Positions 39,491 through 47,865 are shown, numbered from the stretch's first letter. The stretch is DNA of 64,000 bases from RUG14130 sp045598325 (GCA_045598325.1 JAZLLT010000019.1:1-64000); one strand, 5' to 3'. The notes: a model not told the origin generated them from the letters alone. Made by a program: numbers and translations.

Positions 39491-39519
39491 ATTTTAGCAT
39501 GTTCGAAGGATAAAGTCAA
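39491..39519 (-). promoter_or_regulatory. Promoter of the methyltransferase gene
   Basis: On the minus strand TTGACT (39519-39514), 17 bases, TAAAAT (39496-39491). It is stronger than the controller promoter. Confidence 0.85.
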
Positions 39520-39536
39520 TCTTTGCCGGGAAACGC

Positions 39537-39565
39537 AAGAAGCACCCTTTCGGGTGCTTCTTTTC
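39537..39565. terminator. Hairpin terminator after the ABCG-like operon
   Basis: AAGAAGCACCC-tttc-GGGTGCTTCTT. T run stronger on the plus strand, but its position fits the end of the minus-strand exporter operon. Confidence 0.7.
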
Positions 39566-39574
39566 CTGTTTCCC

Positions 39575-40672
39575 TTACCGCTTGTCCTTGTCGATGAACT
39601 CCAGCGCGAGCATGGCGATGAAGGCGTACAGGAGGGAGAAGGCGGTGAGTTTCATCCAGACCGCACGGACGGTGTCCGGGTTGCGGTCATACAGGTCGTT
39701 GCGGGCGGCGGCGGAGGTGACCGCGTCGACGGCGGTCTTCACCTTGTCCTGCCCGAAGGCGTCGATGATCTTGCGCAGAGTGAAGTTGTAGTGCACGGTG
39801 GTTTCGCGGGCTTCGTCCGAGGCGGCGGCTTCGCGCAGGATTTCGGGCAGATTTTGCAGCGTTTCGTCCTCCGAGAGAGCGTCCTCGTTCACATTCGTGA
39901 ACAGGTCGATGATCTGGCCCGCGGTGATCTCGCCCGAAATCTCATCGTCCTGAATGCGGTCGATGGTGCTCCAGCCCATGCTCATGGGCTGCGCGTTATA
40001 GTCCGACAGAGACGCAATGGCGGTCATGCCGGGGTTGCTGATGGTGTAGGGGGACACATTCTGTGCCCACGCGGGCAGGCTGAAGAAACCGCCGGAAAAG
40101 GTCAACTGGAAGATGAGCAGGAAGGGCATCACCGTCATGGCGGCGGTGGTGGTGTGCACGACCGCGGAGACCAGCAGGGACAGCATGTCCGAGGCGAAGG
40201 AGATGAGGAACAGGGTGAGGCTGAAATCAATGACGCCGCTCCCGGTCACAAGCCCCTCTTTGGGCAGGCGGACGCCCATCATGTTCAGAATGTACACGGT
40301 AACCACGGTCTGGCACAGGCACAAAAGCGCCTGATAGAGGAAGTGGCTGGCAATGTAGGCGGAGATGTGCAGACCGCTTCTGTGCTCGCGCTTGACGATG
40401 TCACGCTCGCGGCAGATGGCTTGAATGGAGTTGAAGCAGCCGTTCCAGATGCCCACGCAGGTGAGGGAGAACGCGCCCTTCAGAGTGCCTTCCATGTCAA
40501 GGCAGAACGCCTTGCGGATCACCATGCTGACCAGTGCGGCGATGACCGCGCTCATGGGCAGCACTTTCCAATCGCTCTGGTAGACAAAGGAACGGAGGAG
40601 TTTGCCGATGTAGATGGGCAGTTGGGTGAGCCTTCCGCGGTGGGTAAGGCGCCGGTTTTTCATATCAGCCAT
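39575..40672 (-). CDS. ABC-2 type transporter permease
   Basis: A 365-residue membrane protein with about six helices in the ABCG/ABC-2 pattern, including the conserved stretch IQAICRERDIVKREHRSGLHI just after the second helix. An extracytoplasmic domain (about 230-330) precedes the last helix. GGAGGTG precedes the ATG, which overlaps the end of the ATPase gene by 8 bases. The two genes encode an ABCG-like exporter of unknown substrate, with membrane part and ATPase in separate chains. Confidence 0.85.
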   Translation of the reverse strand: MADMKNRRLTHRGRLTQLPIYIGKLLRSFVYQSDWKVLPMSAVIAALVSMVIRKAFCLDMEGTLKGAFSLTCVGIWNGCFNSIQAICRERDIVKREHRSGLHISAYIASHFLYQALLCLCQTVVTVYILNMMGVRLPKEGLVTGSGVIDFSLTLFLISFASDMLSLLVSAVVHTTTAAMTVMPFLLIFQLTFSGGFFSLPAWAQNVSPYTISNPGMTAIASLSDYNAQPMSMGWSTIDRIQDDEISGEITAGQIIDLFTNVNEDALSEDETLQNLPEILREAAASDEARETTVHYNFTLRKIIDAFGQDKVKTAVDAVTSAAARNDLYDRNPDTVRAVWMKLTAFSLLYAFIAMLALEFIDKDKR

Positions 40673-41984
40673 GCTGCACCTCCGCGTACTTTTGGATGAA
40701 TTCGTCCGCGCGGCCTTCTCCGCCCTCTTCGGCGCGGTTGATGGTCATGACGATCTGCTCCATGTTGTCTTTTCCGAAGAAGCGTCTGGCTTCGTCGATG
40801 GGGCCGAACCACGCGAGGCGTCCGGTGCGGCTCATGTCCTTGGCGAGCACGATCACATCATCGAACAGGTCGATGACGCGGTCGGGTGTGTGGGTGATGA
40901 CGATGACGATCTTGCCCTGATCGGCGATCAGGCGCAATTGCTGCATGAGCTCCCGTGCCATCACGCCGTCAAGCCCGCTGTCGGGCTCGTCCAAAATGAA
41001 CAGGGAAGGATTGGAGATAAATTCCATGGCGATGGAGAGCCGCTTTTTCTGACCGCCGGACAGTTTGGAGACCTGACTGTTCTGAACGGGTAGAAGACCG
41101 AAGATCTTCATGACCTCGTCCACGCGCTCGCGGCGCTCGGTGCGGGTGAAATCCTGCGGAAGACGCAGGGCGGCGGCGTCGGTCAGGGTGAGCAGCACGG
41201 TGTCCTGATAGCGGACGAGATCCTGCTGGGGCACGAAGCCCACCTCGTACATCATTTTCTTGTAGTCCGCGTACACATCGGCGCCGTTCAGGTTCACCTT
41301 CGCGTCCGCCTTCTCATAGCCGTTGATGGCGTTGAGCAGCGTGGTCTTGCCCGCGCCGCTGCCGCCCAGCAGTAAAATCATGTGACCGGGCTTCATGTAC
41401 ATGTGGATGTCCCGGAGCAGATATTTCTTTTTGAACAGTTCCCGCGCCGTGCGGCTTTTGAGGTTGACGGTGAGCCCCTCGTCCATGACGGCGGCGTCCG
41501 CGCTCTCAAAGTAATTCTTCTTGGCGCTCTCCAGATCCTCCGCTTTCCACTCGGGCTGCCTGAAGATGCCCGCGTACAGAACGGGGATGAAATCAAACAG
41601 CACGAGGATGATCCAGCGCTTCTTCATGCCGAAATTGCGCAAAAGCCCCAGAAGAACGCGGATGGAGTACACGATGTCGATCATGCCGAAGATGAGCGCC
41701 GCGGCAGCCACGATGCTGTTCACCGTTTCGGGCAGGGTGAACAGATTGGCGACGCCGAAGACCGTGGACAGGATCTGGAGCAGGAACAGGATCCTGCCCT
41801 CCATCTCGCGGATGGCGCAGCGTCCCAGTTCGTAGAATTTATAGCAGGGGATGAGGGAATGCCACGACGGAACGCCGCACTTTCTGAACACGAGCCACAT
41901 GCCGGCGATGAGCAGAATCTCCGGTATGACGGTGATGAGCGCGGTGCCGCCTAAAAACACGGTGGAGAGGATCTTGAGAAGCAT
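40665..41984 (-). CDS. ABCG-like ATPase with an N-terminal membrane domain
   Basis: 439 residues. The first 140 form about four membrane helices resembling DUF5684 (FRKCGVPSWHSLIPCYKF). Residues 170-420 are an ABC ATPase: Walker A GGSGAGKTT, signature LSGGQKKRLS, Walker B FILDEPDSGLDG, then THTPDRV with the switch His. AAGGAG precedes the ATG. Fusing an ATPase to this small membrane domain rather than to its permease is unusual; the true permease is the next gene, overlapping by 8 bases. Confidence 0.87.
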   Translation of the reverse strand: MLLKILSTVFLGGTALITVIPEILLIAGMWLVFRKCGVPSWHSLIPCYKFYELGRCAIREMEGRILFLLQILSTVFGVANLFTLPETVNSIVAAAALIFGMIDIVYSIRVLLGLLRNFGMKKRWIILVLFDFIPVLYAGIFRQPEWKAEDLESAKKNYFESADAAVMDEGLTVNLKSRTARELFKKKYLLRDIHMYMKPGHMILLLGGSGAGKTTLLNAINGYEKADAKVNLNGADVYADYKKMMYEVGFVPQQDLVRYQDTVLLTLTDAAALRLPQDFTRTERRERVDEVMKIFGLLPVQNSQVSKLSGGQKKRLSIAMEFISNPSLFILDEPDSGLDGVMARELMQQLRLIADQGKIVIVITHTPDRVIDLFDDVIVLAKDMSRTGRLAWFGPIDEARRFFGKDNMEQIVMTINRAEEGGEGRADEFIQKYAEVQHG

Positions 41985-41998
41985 AATGTCTCCTTACG

Positions 41999-42021
41999 AA
42001 AATCCCCCGGAGGACCGGGGG
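41999..42021 (-). terminator. pgi terminator
   Basis: On the minus strand CCCCCGG-tcct-CCGGGGG followed by ATTTTC. It also lies in the gap before the ABCG-like operon, which has no obvious promoter of its own and may depend on read-through. Confidence 0.8.
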
Positions 42022-42032
42022 CAATATGGATG

Positions 42033-43601
42033 TCAGATGTTCAGCAGGTCGGAATACGCCTTGAGTGCGCCGTCGGTCTCATGGGCGAGCACTTTCTTGG
42101 CGAGGACCTTGCCCAGCTGCACGCCTTCCTGATCGAAGGAGTTCACATTCCACACAAAGCCCTGGAACATGACCTTGTTTTCAAAGTGGGCGAGCAGGGC
42201 GCCGAGGGTCTCGGGAGTGAGTTTGTCGCCGATGATGATGGAGGAAGGACGGTTGCCCTCAAAGTTCTTGTTGGGGTTGTCGTCGTTCTTGCCGCAGGCG
42301 AATGCCATGATCTGGGCGGCCACATTGGCGCAGAGTTTCTGCTGGCTGGTGGTGCCCTGAATGTCCACATCCACGCCCATCTGGGAGCACTTGAAGCCCA
42401 CGAACTGGAGCGGCACGATGTCGGTGCCCTGATGGAGCAGCTGGTAGAAGGAGTGCTGTCCGTTGGTGCCGGGCTCGCCGAAAATCTGGGGTCCGGTCAC
42501 ATAATGAACCTTTTCGCCGAAGCGGTTGACCGACTTGCCGTTGCTCTCCATGTCGAGCTGCTGAAGATGCGCGGGGAAGCGGGCAAGGGCCTGGGAGTAG
42601 GGCAGGACGGCGGTGGCGGGCATGCCGAGGACATTTCTCTCATACACGCCGATGAGCGCGTCGATCATGTCCGGGTTCTCCATGAAGGGCTTGGTCGCCG
42701 CCAGTTTGTCTTCCGCGGCTGCGCCCGCCAGGAAACTTTCGAACACCTTGTAGCCGAAAGCGAGGGACAGCACCGCGCCGCCCACCGCGGAGGTGGAGGA
42801 GTAGCGGCCGCCGATATAGTCGTCCATGAAGAACGCGGCGAGGTATTCATCGCTCTTTGCGAGGGGAGAAGTGGCGCTGGTGACGGCCAGCATATGTTTG
42901 GAAGGATTGAGCCCCTTGTTTTTGAGGGCATCCTTCACGAAGGCTTCGTTGGTCAGGGTCTCGAGGGTGGTGCCGCTCTTGGAAACCACGATGAACAGGG
43001 CGCGGCTCACATCGGTACCCGCGAGCACCGCGGCGGCGTCATCGGGATCCACATTGCTGATGAAGCGGGCTTCCATCTTGAAGTTGCCGGTGACCTTCGC
43101 CCAGTTTTCCAGGGCAATGTACATAGCGCGGGGGCCGAGGTCGCTGCCGCCGATGCCGATCTGCACGACGGTGGTGAAGGGCTCGCCCTTTTCGTTCACC
43201 AGTTCGCCGGAATGTACCTTTTCGCAGAACGCTTCGATTTTCTTGAGCTGCGCGACATAGAATTCGCGCTTGTTTTCGCCGTCCGCGAGCACATCGGCGC
43301 CCAGTTGTCCGCGGGTCAGGTGGTGCAGGACGCGCCTCTTTTCGCCGGTATTGATGATTTCGCCGTTATACAGCGCTTCGAATTTCTCCTTGAGCTGGGC
43401 TTCTTCCGCGAGAGAAGCGAGTTTTTTCATCAGTTCATCGTCTACGGGACGGGCGGCGTAGTTGAAGGAAAGACCTTCCGCCATGGGGGCGGAATAGGCA
43501 CTCACGCGCTCCGCGGTCATGACGGATTTGAGTTCCACCTTCTTCGCGTTCTTCACGGCGTCAAAGGAAGCAAGGGTATCCATGTTTTTCCAGTTGATCA
43601 T
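42033..43601 (-). CDS. pgi: Glucose-6-phosphate isomerase
   Basis: Interconverts glucose 6-phosphate and fructose 6-phosphate in glycolysis. The 522-residue protein has the SIS sugar-isomerase fold with QIGIGGSDLGPRAM, VVSKSGTTLETLTN, DYIGGRYSSTSAVGG, the catalytic-glutamate region FGEPGTNGQHSF and a conserved Lys near the C-terminus. GGAGG precedes the ATG. It is transcribed from its own promoter. Confidence 0.97.
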   Translation of the reverse strand: MINWKNMDTLASFDAVKNAKKVELKSVMTAERVSAYSAPMAEGLSFNYAARPVDDELMKKLASLAEEAQLKEKFEALYNGEIINTGEKRRVLHHLTRGQLGADVLADGENKREFYVAQLKKIEAFCEKVHSGELVNEKGEPFTTVVQIGIGGSDLGPRAMYIALENWAKVTGNFKMEARFISNVDPDDAAAVLAGTDVSRALFIVVSKSGTTLETLTNEAFVKDALKNKGLNPSKHMLAVTSATSPLAKSDEYLAAFFMDDYIGGRYSSTSAVGGAVLSLAFGYKVFESFLAGAAAEDKLAATKPFMENPDMIDALIGVYERNVLGMPATAVLPYSQALARFPAHLQQLDMESNGKSVNRFGEKVHYVTGPQIFGEPGTNGQHSFYQLLHQGTDIVPLQFVGFKCSQMGVDVDIQGTTSQQKLCANVAAQIMAFACGKNDDNPNKNFEGNRPSSIIIGDKLTPETLGALLAHFENKVMFQGFVWNVNSFDQEGVQLGKVLAKKVLAHETDGALKAYSDLLNI

Positions 43602-43643
43602 AAAAAATCCCTCCGGTCAGGTTGATTTCGCGATTTGAGCATT

Positions 43644-43672
43644 ATTATAGCAAGAACGGAGTTAAGATACAA
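43644..43672 (-). promoter_or_regulatory. Promoter of pgi
   Basis: On the minus strand TTGTAT (43672-43667), 17 bases, TATAAT (43649-43644). Confidence 0.75.
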
Positions 43673-43690
43673 GCATCTGAAACAGGATAA

Positions 43691-43720
43691 ACAAAAACCC
43701 GGCTCCGTGCGGAGCCGGGT
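43691..43720 (-). terminator. Terminator of the SPFH gene
   Basis: On the minus strand ACCCGGCTCCG / CGGAGCCGGGT then TTTTGTTT. Confidence 0.92.
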
Positions 43721-43731
43721 CTGCCGGTCAT

Positions 43732-44619
43732 TTATTCGGCGTCATTTTGCAGATTCAGGATGGGCAGGGTGGCGGCGCCTTCGCCGCTCACATAGGCGGG
43801 CAGTTCACCGTTCCACTGCTTGATGGTGTTGAACTCAATGAGTTCTTCGGTCAGGGATTCGGCGATCTCCTTGTTGGCTTCCGCCTCGGCTTCGGCGCGC
43901 ACCTTCACCGCGTAGGCATCGGCATCGGCGCCGATCTTGGCGACATCGGCTTCCGCCTGCGCCTGGATCTTCTGGCGCTCGGCCTGCTGCTGGGTCTCCA
44001 TGGTCTTCTGGCTCTGCTCGATCTCCGCCTGCAGTTTCTTCTGGGCGGCGACCTGCTTGGCTTCGACCGCGTCCGTGAAGGCGTCGGTAAAGTCGATGTT
44101 TTCGATGCTGATGGAGATGATGTTGATGCCGTAGGGCTTGAGTTCCTCACCCAGATCGTGCAGGATGGTCTCACTGAGCACCTGACGGAAGGCCACCAGA
44201 TTTTCGGCGGTGTACTTGCTGAACACGCCCTTGGTGATCTCAAGCATGCGGGGGTAGACCAGTTTGTCGAAGTAGTCCACACCGACTTCCTTGAACAGGG
44301 TCATGGCGGTGGACTTGTTGATGGCGTAGTTCACGCTGCCGTTGATGTCCACCTGCTGGATGTCGCTGGAGAAGGCTTCGGTGACGAAGGTCCGCTTCTG
44401 CTCGCGGTTGTCCATGAGGGTGATTTTCTGGAAGGGGCTCTTTACATGGAAACCGGCTTCGAAGGTATTGTCGCTCACCTTACCGAAGGTGGTCACGATG
44501 GCGGTATAACCCGTGGGGATGCGGGCGGTGCAGGTGGAAAACGCGATGAGGAGCAGGACGATCACAAGCGCGAGAAGGATGAGGGTGCGGGGGATGCGGA
44601 AGGTGCTGCGGGTTTTCAT
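43732..44619 (-). CDS. SPFH/prohibitin (band 7) family membrane protein
   Basis: A 295-residue protein with one N-terminal membrane helix (about 11-28), an SPFH domain (about 33-205) starting IPTGYTAIVTTFGKV, and a long Ala/Glu/Gln-rich coiled coil (about 200-260). Prohibitin-like proteins form ring assemblies that organise membrane microdomains or modulate the FtsH protease. AAAGGAG precedes the ATG. It is monocistronic and lies directly behind a yybP-ykoY-type riboswitch, which suggests induction by manganese or a related metal stress. No FtsH or NfeD gene is adjacent. Confidence 0.92.
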   Translation of the reverse strand: MKTRSTFRIPRTLILLALVIVLLLIAFSTCTARIPTGYTAIVTTFGKVSDNTFEAGFHVKSPFQKITLMDNREQKRTFVTEAFSSDIQQVDINGSVNYAINKSTAMTLFKEVGVDYFDKLVYPRMLEITKGVFSKYTAENLVAFRQVLSETILHDLGEELKPYGINIISISIENIDFTDAFTDAVEAKQVAAQKKLQAEIEQSQKTMETQQQAERQKIQAQAEADVAKIGADADAYAVKVRAEAEAEANKEIAESLTEELIEFNTIKQWNGELPAYVSGEGAATLPILNLQNDAE

Positions 44620-44661
44620 GATGATGTCTCCTTTCAGACGGTTTGGTCTGTGCGGAGATAC

Positions 44662-44788
44662 AAAAAAGACTTTTATCTCCGCACGGTTGTGCAGTGATAA
44701 AAGTCTCGCAATTTAAGATAAAGCCGGGATGAACCGTCCTGACGGCGATTATCACGCGGGTTTGCCGCGTTTGCTACTCCCTTTTACA
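44662..44788 (-). promoter_or_regulatory. yybP-ykoY (manganese) riboswitch with terminator
   Basis: On the minus strand the leader has the conserved GGGAGTAGC after the 5' P1 strand, a P2-type hairpin (ACGCGG-caaac-CCGCGT), the L3 core CCGTCA with the return strand CGGCTTTATC, and closing GCGAGACTTTTATC. The 3' P1 strand GACTTTTATC also pairs with GATAAAAGTC followed by TTTTTT (terminator 44662-44705). Metal binding that stabilises P1 would therefore prevent termination and turn the SPFH gene on. A second alternative hairpin (GTGCGGAGATA / TATCTCCGCAC) overlaps the terminator. Confidence 0.85.
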
Positions 44789-44793
44789 GTTTC

Positions 44794-44822
44794 AGTATAG
44801 CAGGGTCAATCCGCCCCGTCAA
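44794..44822 (-). promoter_or_regulatory. Promoter of the riboswitch-SPFH unit
   Basis: On the minus strand TTGACG (44822-44817), 17 bases, TATACT (44799-44794). The transcript would start just before the aptamer. Confidence 0.85.
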
Positions 44823-45048
44823 GGGGTCGAAAGTAAAATCGGGGTAAATCCGATGGACCGCCGCGTGAGGAAATCCGCGGGTCATTCCCCGGTTTGCCGG
44901 GCTTTTGTTTCCGCAGCATCCTCATGGGATTTTCCTTGTCCGCTTCGGCTCGTTCGCCCGGCAGACCGCAGGACCCGCACCGGAACTCATACGCATTGTA
45001 TTCCCACGCTTTTTTGTGCTGTGCGCTGTAATCTCTCATGTCCGGCAT
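44806..45048 (-). pseudogene. N-terminal remnant of a SAM-dependent methyltransferase
   Basis: The open frame begins MPDMRDYSAQHKKAWEYNAY and continues with GERAEADKENPMRMLRK. This resembles the start of a class I methyltransferase group common in Clostridia (there continuing EFW..., then a GSCGKKA SAM motif). After about 47 residues the similarity ends and a short unrelated tail reaches a stop. The SAM-binding motif and the rest of the enzyme are absent, and the frame runs into the SPFH promoter. It lies just behind copA. The assignment is from memory of the family. Confidence 0.5.
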
Positions 45049-45070
45049 CCCTTTTTCTGACGGTCTCCGC

Positions 45071-45280
45071 TTATTCGATTCCCAGTACGGGGTAGTCCGC
45101 GGCTTCTACTGCTGCTTTTAAGACATTGTCCGCCACTTCTTTGGTCAGGGTCACGACCGCCGTGCCTTCCTTGTGGCTGGCGACCGCGCTTTCCACGCCG
45201 TCCACGGCTTCCAGCGCCTTCTTGACGCGCGCTTCGCAGTGGGGGCACATCATTCCGTCGATTTTCAGGGTCTTGGTCAT
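45071..45280 (-). other. Internal translation start for a CopZ-like copper chaperone
   Basis: Inside copA, in frame, AAAAGGAG lies 9-10 bases before an ATG at 45278-45280. Starting there would give a 69-residue free heavy-metal domain (MTKTLKIDGMMCPHC...) ending at the copA stop. Either copA and a former copZ fused by loss of a stop codon, or both the fusion and the small chaperone are made from one gene. Confidence 0.6.
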
Positions 45281-47611
45281 GTTCTTTTTCTCCTTTTCCG
45301 AATTGATTTCATTGATGAGCGCTTTGATCTTCGTTTTGTCCGCGGGGTGCTTCATGGGTTTGTCCTTTGATGCGTCGTGGGTCTTCACGAGGTTCAGCCG
45401 CAGGGCGTTGCTGACCACGCAGAAACTGCTTAGGCTCATGGCGGCGGCGCCCACCATGGGATTCAGCTGCCAGCCGGTGAGGCCGATGAAGCAGCCTGCC
45501 GCGAGGGGGATGCACACGGCGTTATAGAAAAACGCCCAGAACAGGTTTTCGCGGATGTTGGTGATGGTCCTGCGGGAGAGGCGGACGGCGGCGGGAACAT
45601 CGGTGAGGGCGCTGTTCATCAGCACCACTTCCGCGGCGTCGATGGCCACATCCGCGCCCGCGCCGATGGCGATACCCGTGTCCGCGCTTGTCAGGGCGGG
45701 GGCGTCGTTGATGCCGTCGCCCACCATGATGACGGAGCCCAGTTCCTTAAGGCGGCGGACCGCCTGCTCCTTGCCTTCCGGCAGCACGCCCGCGATGATG
45801 TGGGCGATGCCCGCCTGCCTGCCGACCGCGGCGGCGGTGCGGGGATTGTCGCCTGTGAGCAGCACGGTCTCGATGCCCATTTGGGTGAGTTCTTTGATGG
45901 CCTCCGCGCTCTCGTCCTTCACGGTGTCCGCTACGGCGATGATGCCGAGAAGATCGTTTCCGAGGGCGAAGAGGAGGGGCGTGTTGCCTTCCTCCGCGAG
46001 GGCTTCCGCCTTCCCGCGGATTTCACTGCTTACGGGGACGGTCTTCATCAGGAAGGAAAGAGAGCCGCCCGTAAGGGGCGTTCCGTTATAGGACGCGGTC
46101 AGTCCGTTTCCGGTCAGCGCGCGGAAAGAGGTGACTTCCCCCGCCTTTACGCCCCGTTTTCCGCCTTCGCGCAGGACCGCGGCGGCGAGGGGATGCTCGC
46201 TCTTTGCTTCGAGCGCGCAGGCGAGAGAAAGGAGTTCTTCTTCGCCGTGTCCCTGCGCGGGATAGAGGCCCGTCACCTCGGGCTGCCCTTTGGTCACGGT
46301 GCCGGTCTTGTCCAGAATGACGATCTGCGCCTTGCCCGTCTGTTCGAGGGATGCGGCGGTCTTAAAGAGGATGCCCTGCTTCGCGCCTACGCCGCTGCCC
46401 ACCATGATGGCGACGGGCGTGGCGAGCCCCAGCGCGCAGGGGCAGGAGATGACCAGCACGGAGATCGCCCGTGCCAGAGAGAAATCGAAGGGCTTGCCGA
46501 GGATGAGCCAGACGGCGAGGGTCATAGCCGCGATGCCCGTGACGGCGGGCACGAAAATGCCGCTCACCCTGTCCGCGATCTTCGCGATGGGCGCTTTGGT
46601 CGCGGCGGCGTCCGACACCATTTTGATGACCTGCGACAGGGCGGTGTCTTCGCCCACGCGGGTCGCCTCGCAGCGGAGGAAGCCGTTCCGGTTGACGGTC
46701 GCCGCGTAGACGGGATCGCCCGCCTTCTTGTCCGCGGGGATGGATTCGCCGGTCAGCGCGCTTTCGTTGACCGCACTGTCGCCTTCCGTCACGATGCCGT
46801 CCACGGGCACGCTTTCGCCCGGACGCACGAGAAAAATGTCACCTTTTACCACTTGACCCGCGTCAATGACGGTTTCAACGCCGTTTCTTACCACGCAGGC
46901 GGTCTTCGGTGAGAGTTTGATGAGATTTTTGAGGGCATCCGTAGTCTTTCCCTTGCTCCGCGCTTCCAGCGTCTTGCCCACGGTGATGAGGGTCACGATC
47001 ATGGCGGCGGACTCGAAGTACAGACCGTGGAGCCACGCGCCCGCGTCTCCGCCCCGCGCCATGGCGTCCGTGATCATAAACAGGGAATACACGCTCCACA
47101 GGAAAGACGCGGAGGAGCCCATCGCCACCAGCGTGTCCATGTTGGGCGCGCCGTGAATGACCGCCTTGAAACCGGACACGAAGAACTTTTTGTTGATGAG
47201 CATGACGACGGCGGCGAGCAGCATCTGCATGACGGCGACCGCCGCGGGATTGTTATCGAAAAAGGCGGGCATAGGGAAGCCCCACATGCCGTGCCCCATG
47301 GATACATATAATAGGAATAAAAGCACGGTGACGGAGGCGATGAGCCGCCTGATGAGCGCCGGGGTCTCCCGGTCGGTGAGCATGTCTCCCTCCGCGGAAA
47401 CTGCCTTTACCGCGCCCTTCACGGAGGCCCCGTAGCCCGCGTTCACCACGGCGCGGATGATGTCCGCATCGGATGCGCTTCCCTCTACGCCCATACTGTT
47501 TGTGAGCAGGCTGACCGCGCAGGAGGAGACGCCCGGCACCTGCAGGACGGCTTTCTCCACCCGCGCCTGACAGGCGGCGCAGGACATTCCGGTGACGCTA
47601 TACTGTTTCAT
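45071..47611 (-). CDS. copA: Copper-translocating P-type ATPase with a C-terminal CopZ-like domain
   Basis: An 846-residue P1B-type ATPase that exports copper(I). An N-terminal heavy-metal domain has GMSCAAC (C11, C14). The ATPase shows TGES, the membrane ISCPCALG metal site, the phosphorylation site DKTGTVTKG, the SEHPL nucleotide-binding motif and GDGINDAPAL. After the last helices and a Lys-rich linker, residues 778-846 form a second metal domain with GMMCPHC, which in most relatives is the separate chaperone CopZ. GAGGTC precedes the ATG. No CsoR or CopY operator was recognised upstream. Confidence 0.95.
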   Translation of the reverse strand: MKQYSVTGMSCAACQARVEKAVLQVPGVSSCAVSLLTNSMGVEGSASDADIIRAVVNAGYGASVKGAVKAVSAEGDMLTDRETPALIRRLIASVTVLLFLLYVSMGHGMWGFPMPAFFDNNPAAVAVMQMLLAAVVMLINKKFFVSGFKAVIHGAPNMDTLVAMGSSASFLWSVYSLFMITDAMARGGDAGAWLHGLYFESAAMIVTLITVGKTLEARSKGKTTDALKNLIKLSPKTACVVRNGVETVIDAGQVVKGDIFLVRPGESVPVDGIVTEGDSAVNESALTGESIPADKKAGDPVYAATVNRNGFLRCEATRVGEDTALSQVIKMVSDAAATKAPIAKIADRVSGIFVPAVTGIAAMTLAVWLILGKPFDFSLARAISVLVISCPCALGLATPVAIMVGSGVGAKQGILFKTAASLEQTGKAQIVILDKTGTVTKGQPEVTGLYPAQGHGEEELLSLACALEAKSEHPLAAAVLREGGKRGVKAGEVTSFRALTGNGLTASYNGTPLTGGSLSFLMKTVPVSSEIRGKAEALAEEGNTPLLFALGNDLLGIIAVADTVKDESAEAIKELTQMGIETVLLTGDNPRTAAAVGRQAGIAHIIAGVLPEGKEQAVRRLKELGSVIMVGDGINDAPALTSADTGIAIGAGADVAIDAAEVVLMNSALTDVPAAVRLSRRTITNIRENLFWAFFYNAVCIPLAAGCFIGLTGWQLNPMVGAAAMSLSSFCVVSNALRLNLVKTHDASKDKPMKHPADKTKIKALINEINSEKEKKNMTKTLKIDGMMCPHCEARVKKALEAVDGVESAVASHKEGTAVVTLTKEVADNVLKAAVEAADYPVLGIE

Positions 47612-47657
47612 GCTGTGACCTCGATCGAATCTGTGCGGGAATCGTTCTTTCTTTCAT

Positions 47658-47686
47658 ATTATACACCAAGCATCCCGCTGTTGCAA
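47658..47686 (-). promoter_or_regulatory. Promoter of copA
   Basis: On the minus strand TTGCAA (47686-47681), 17 bases, TATAAT (47663-47658). Confidence 0.8.
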
Positions 47687-47710
47687 GTATCCCGCTTTTG
47701 TGACCCGGTG

Positions 47711-47736
47711 TTCGGATTTTCCGCACATAATCCGAA
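47711..47736. promoter_or_regulatory. Inverted repeat, possible operator
   Basis: TTCGGATT (47711-47718) and AATCCGAA (47729-47736) with a 10-base gap, plus a third half-site TTCGGAAA at 47752. It lies between the divergent copA and BMP-transport promoters. The binding protein is unknown. Confidence 0.5.
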
Positions 47737-47785
47737 ATCATAACAATAATGTTCGGAAATTAACCGCATTTTTCCCGATTTTACA

Positions 47786-47814
47786 TTTCACATATCACAA
47801 TAATGCGGTATAAT
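47786..47814 (+). promoter_or_regulatory. Promoter of the BMP binding-protein gene
   Basis: TTTCAC (47786-47791), 17 bases, TATAAT (47809-47814). The weak -35 suggests dependence on an activator. Confidence 0.65.
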
Positions 47815-47865
47815 ACGGACATTCCATGCGGGAGTATCTCCCGACATTATTAGGAGGAAACTTAC

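Noticed and set aside
44853..45095. Plus-strand small frame of 80 codons
   Set aside because: No ribosome site or motif; it lies opposite the methyltransferase remnant and the copA end.
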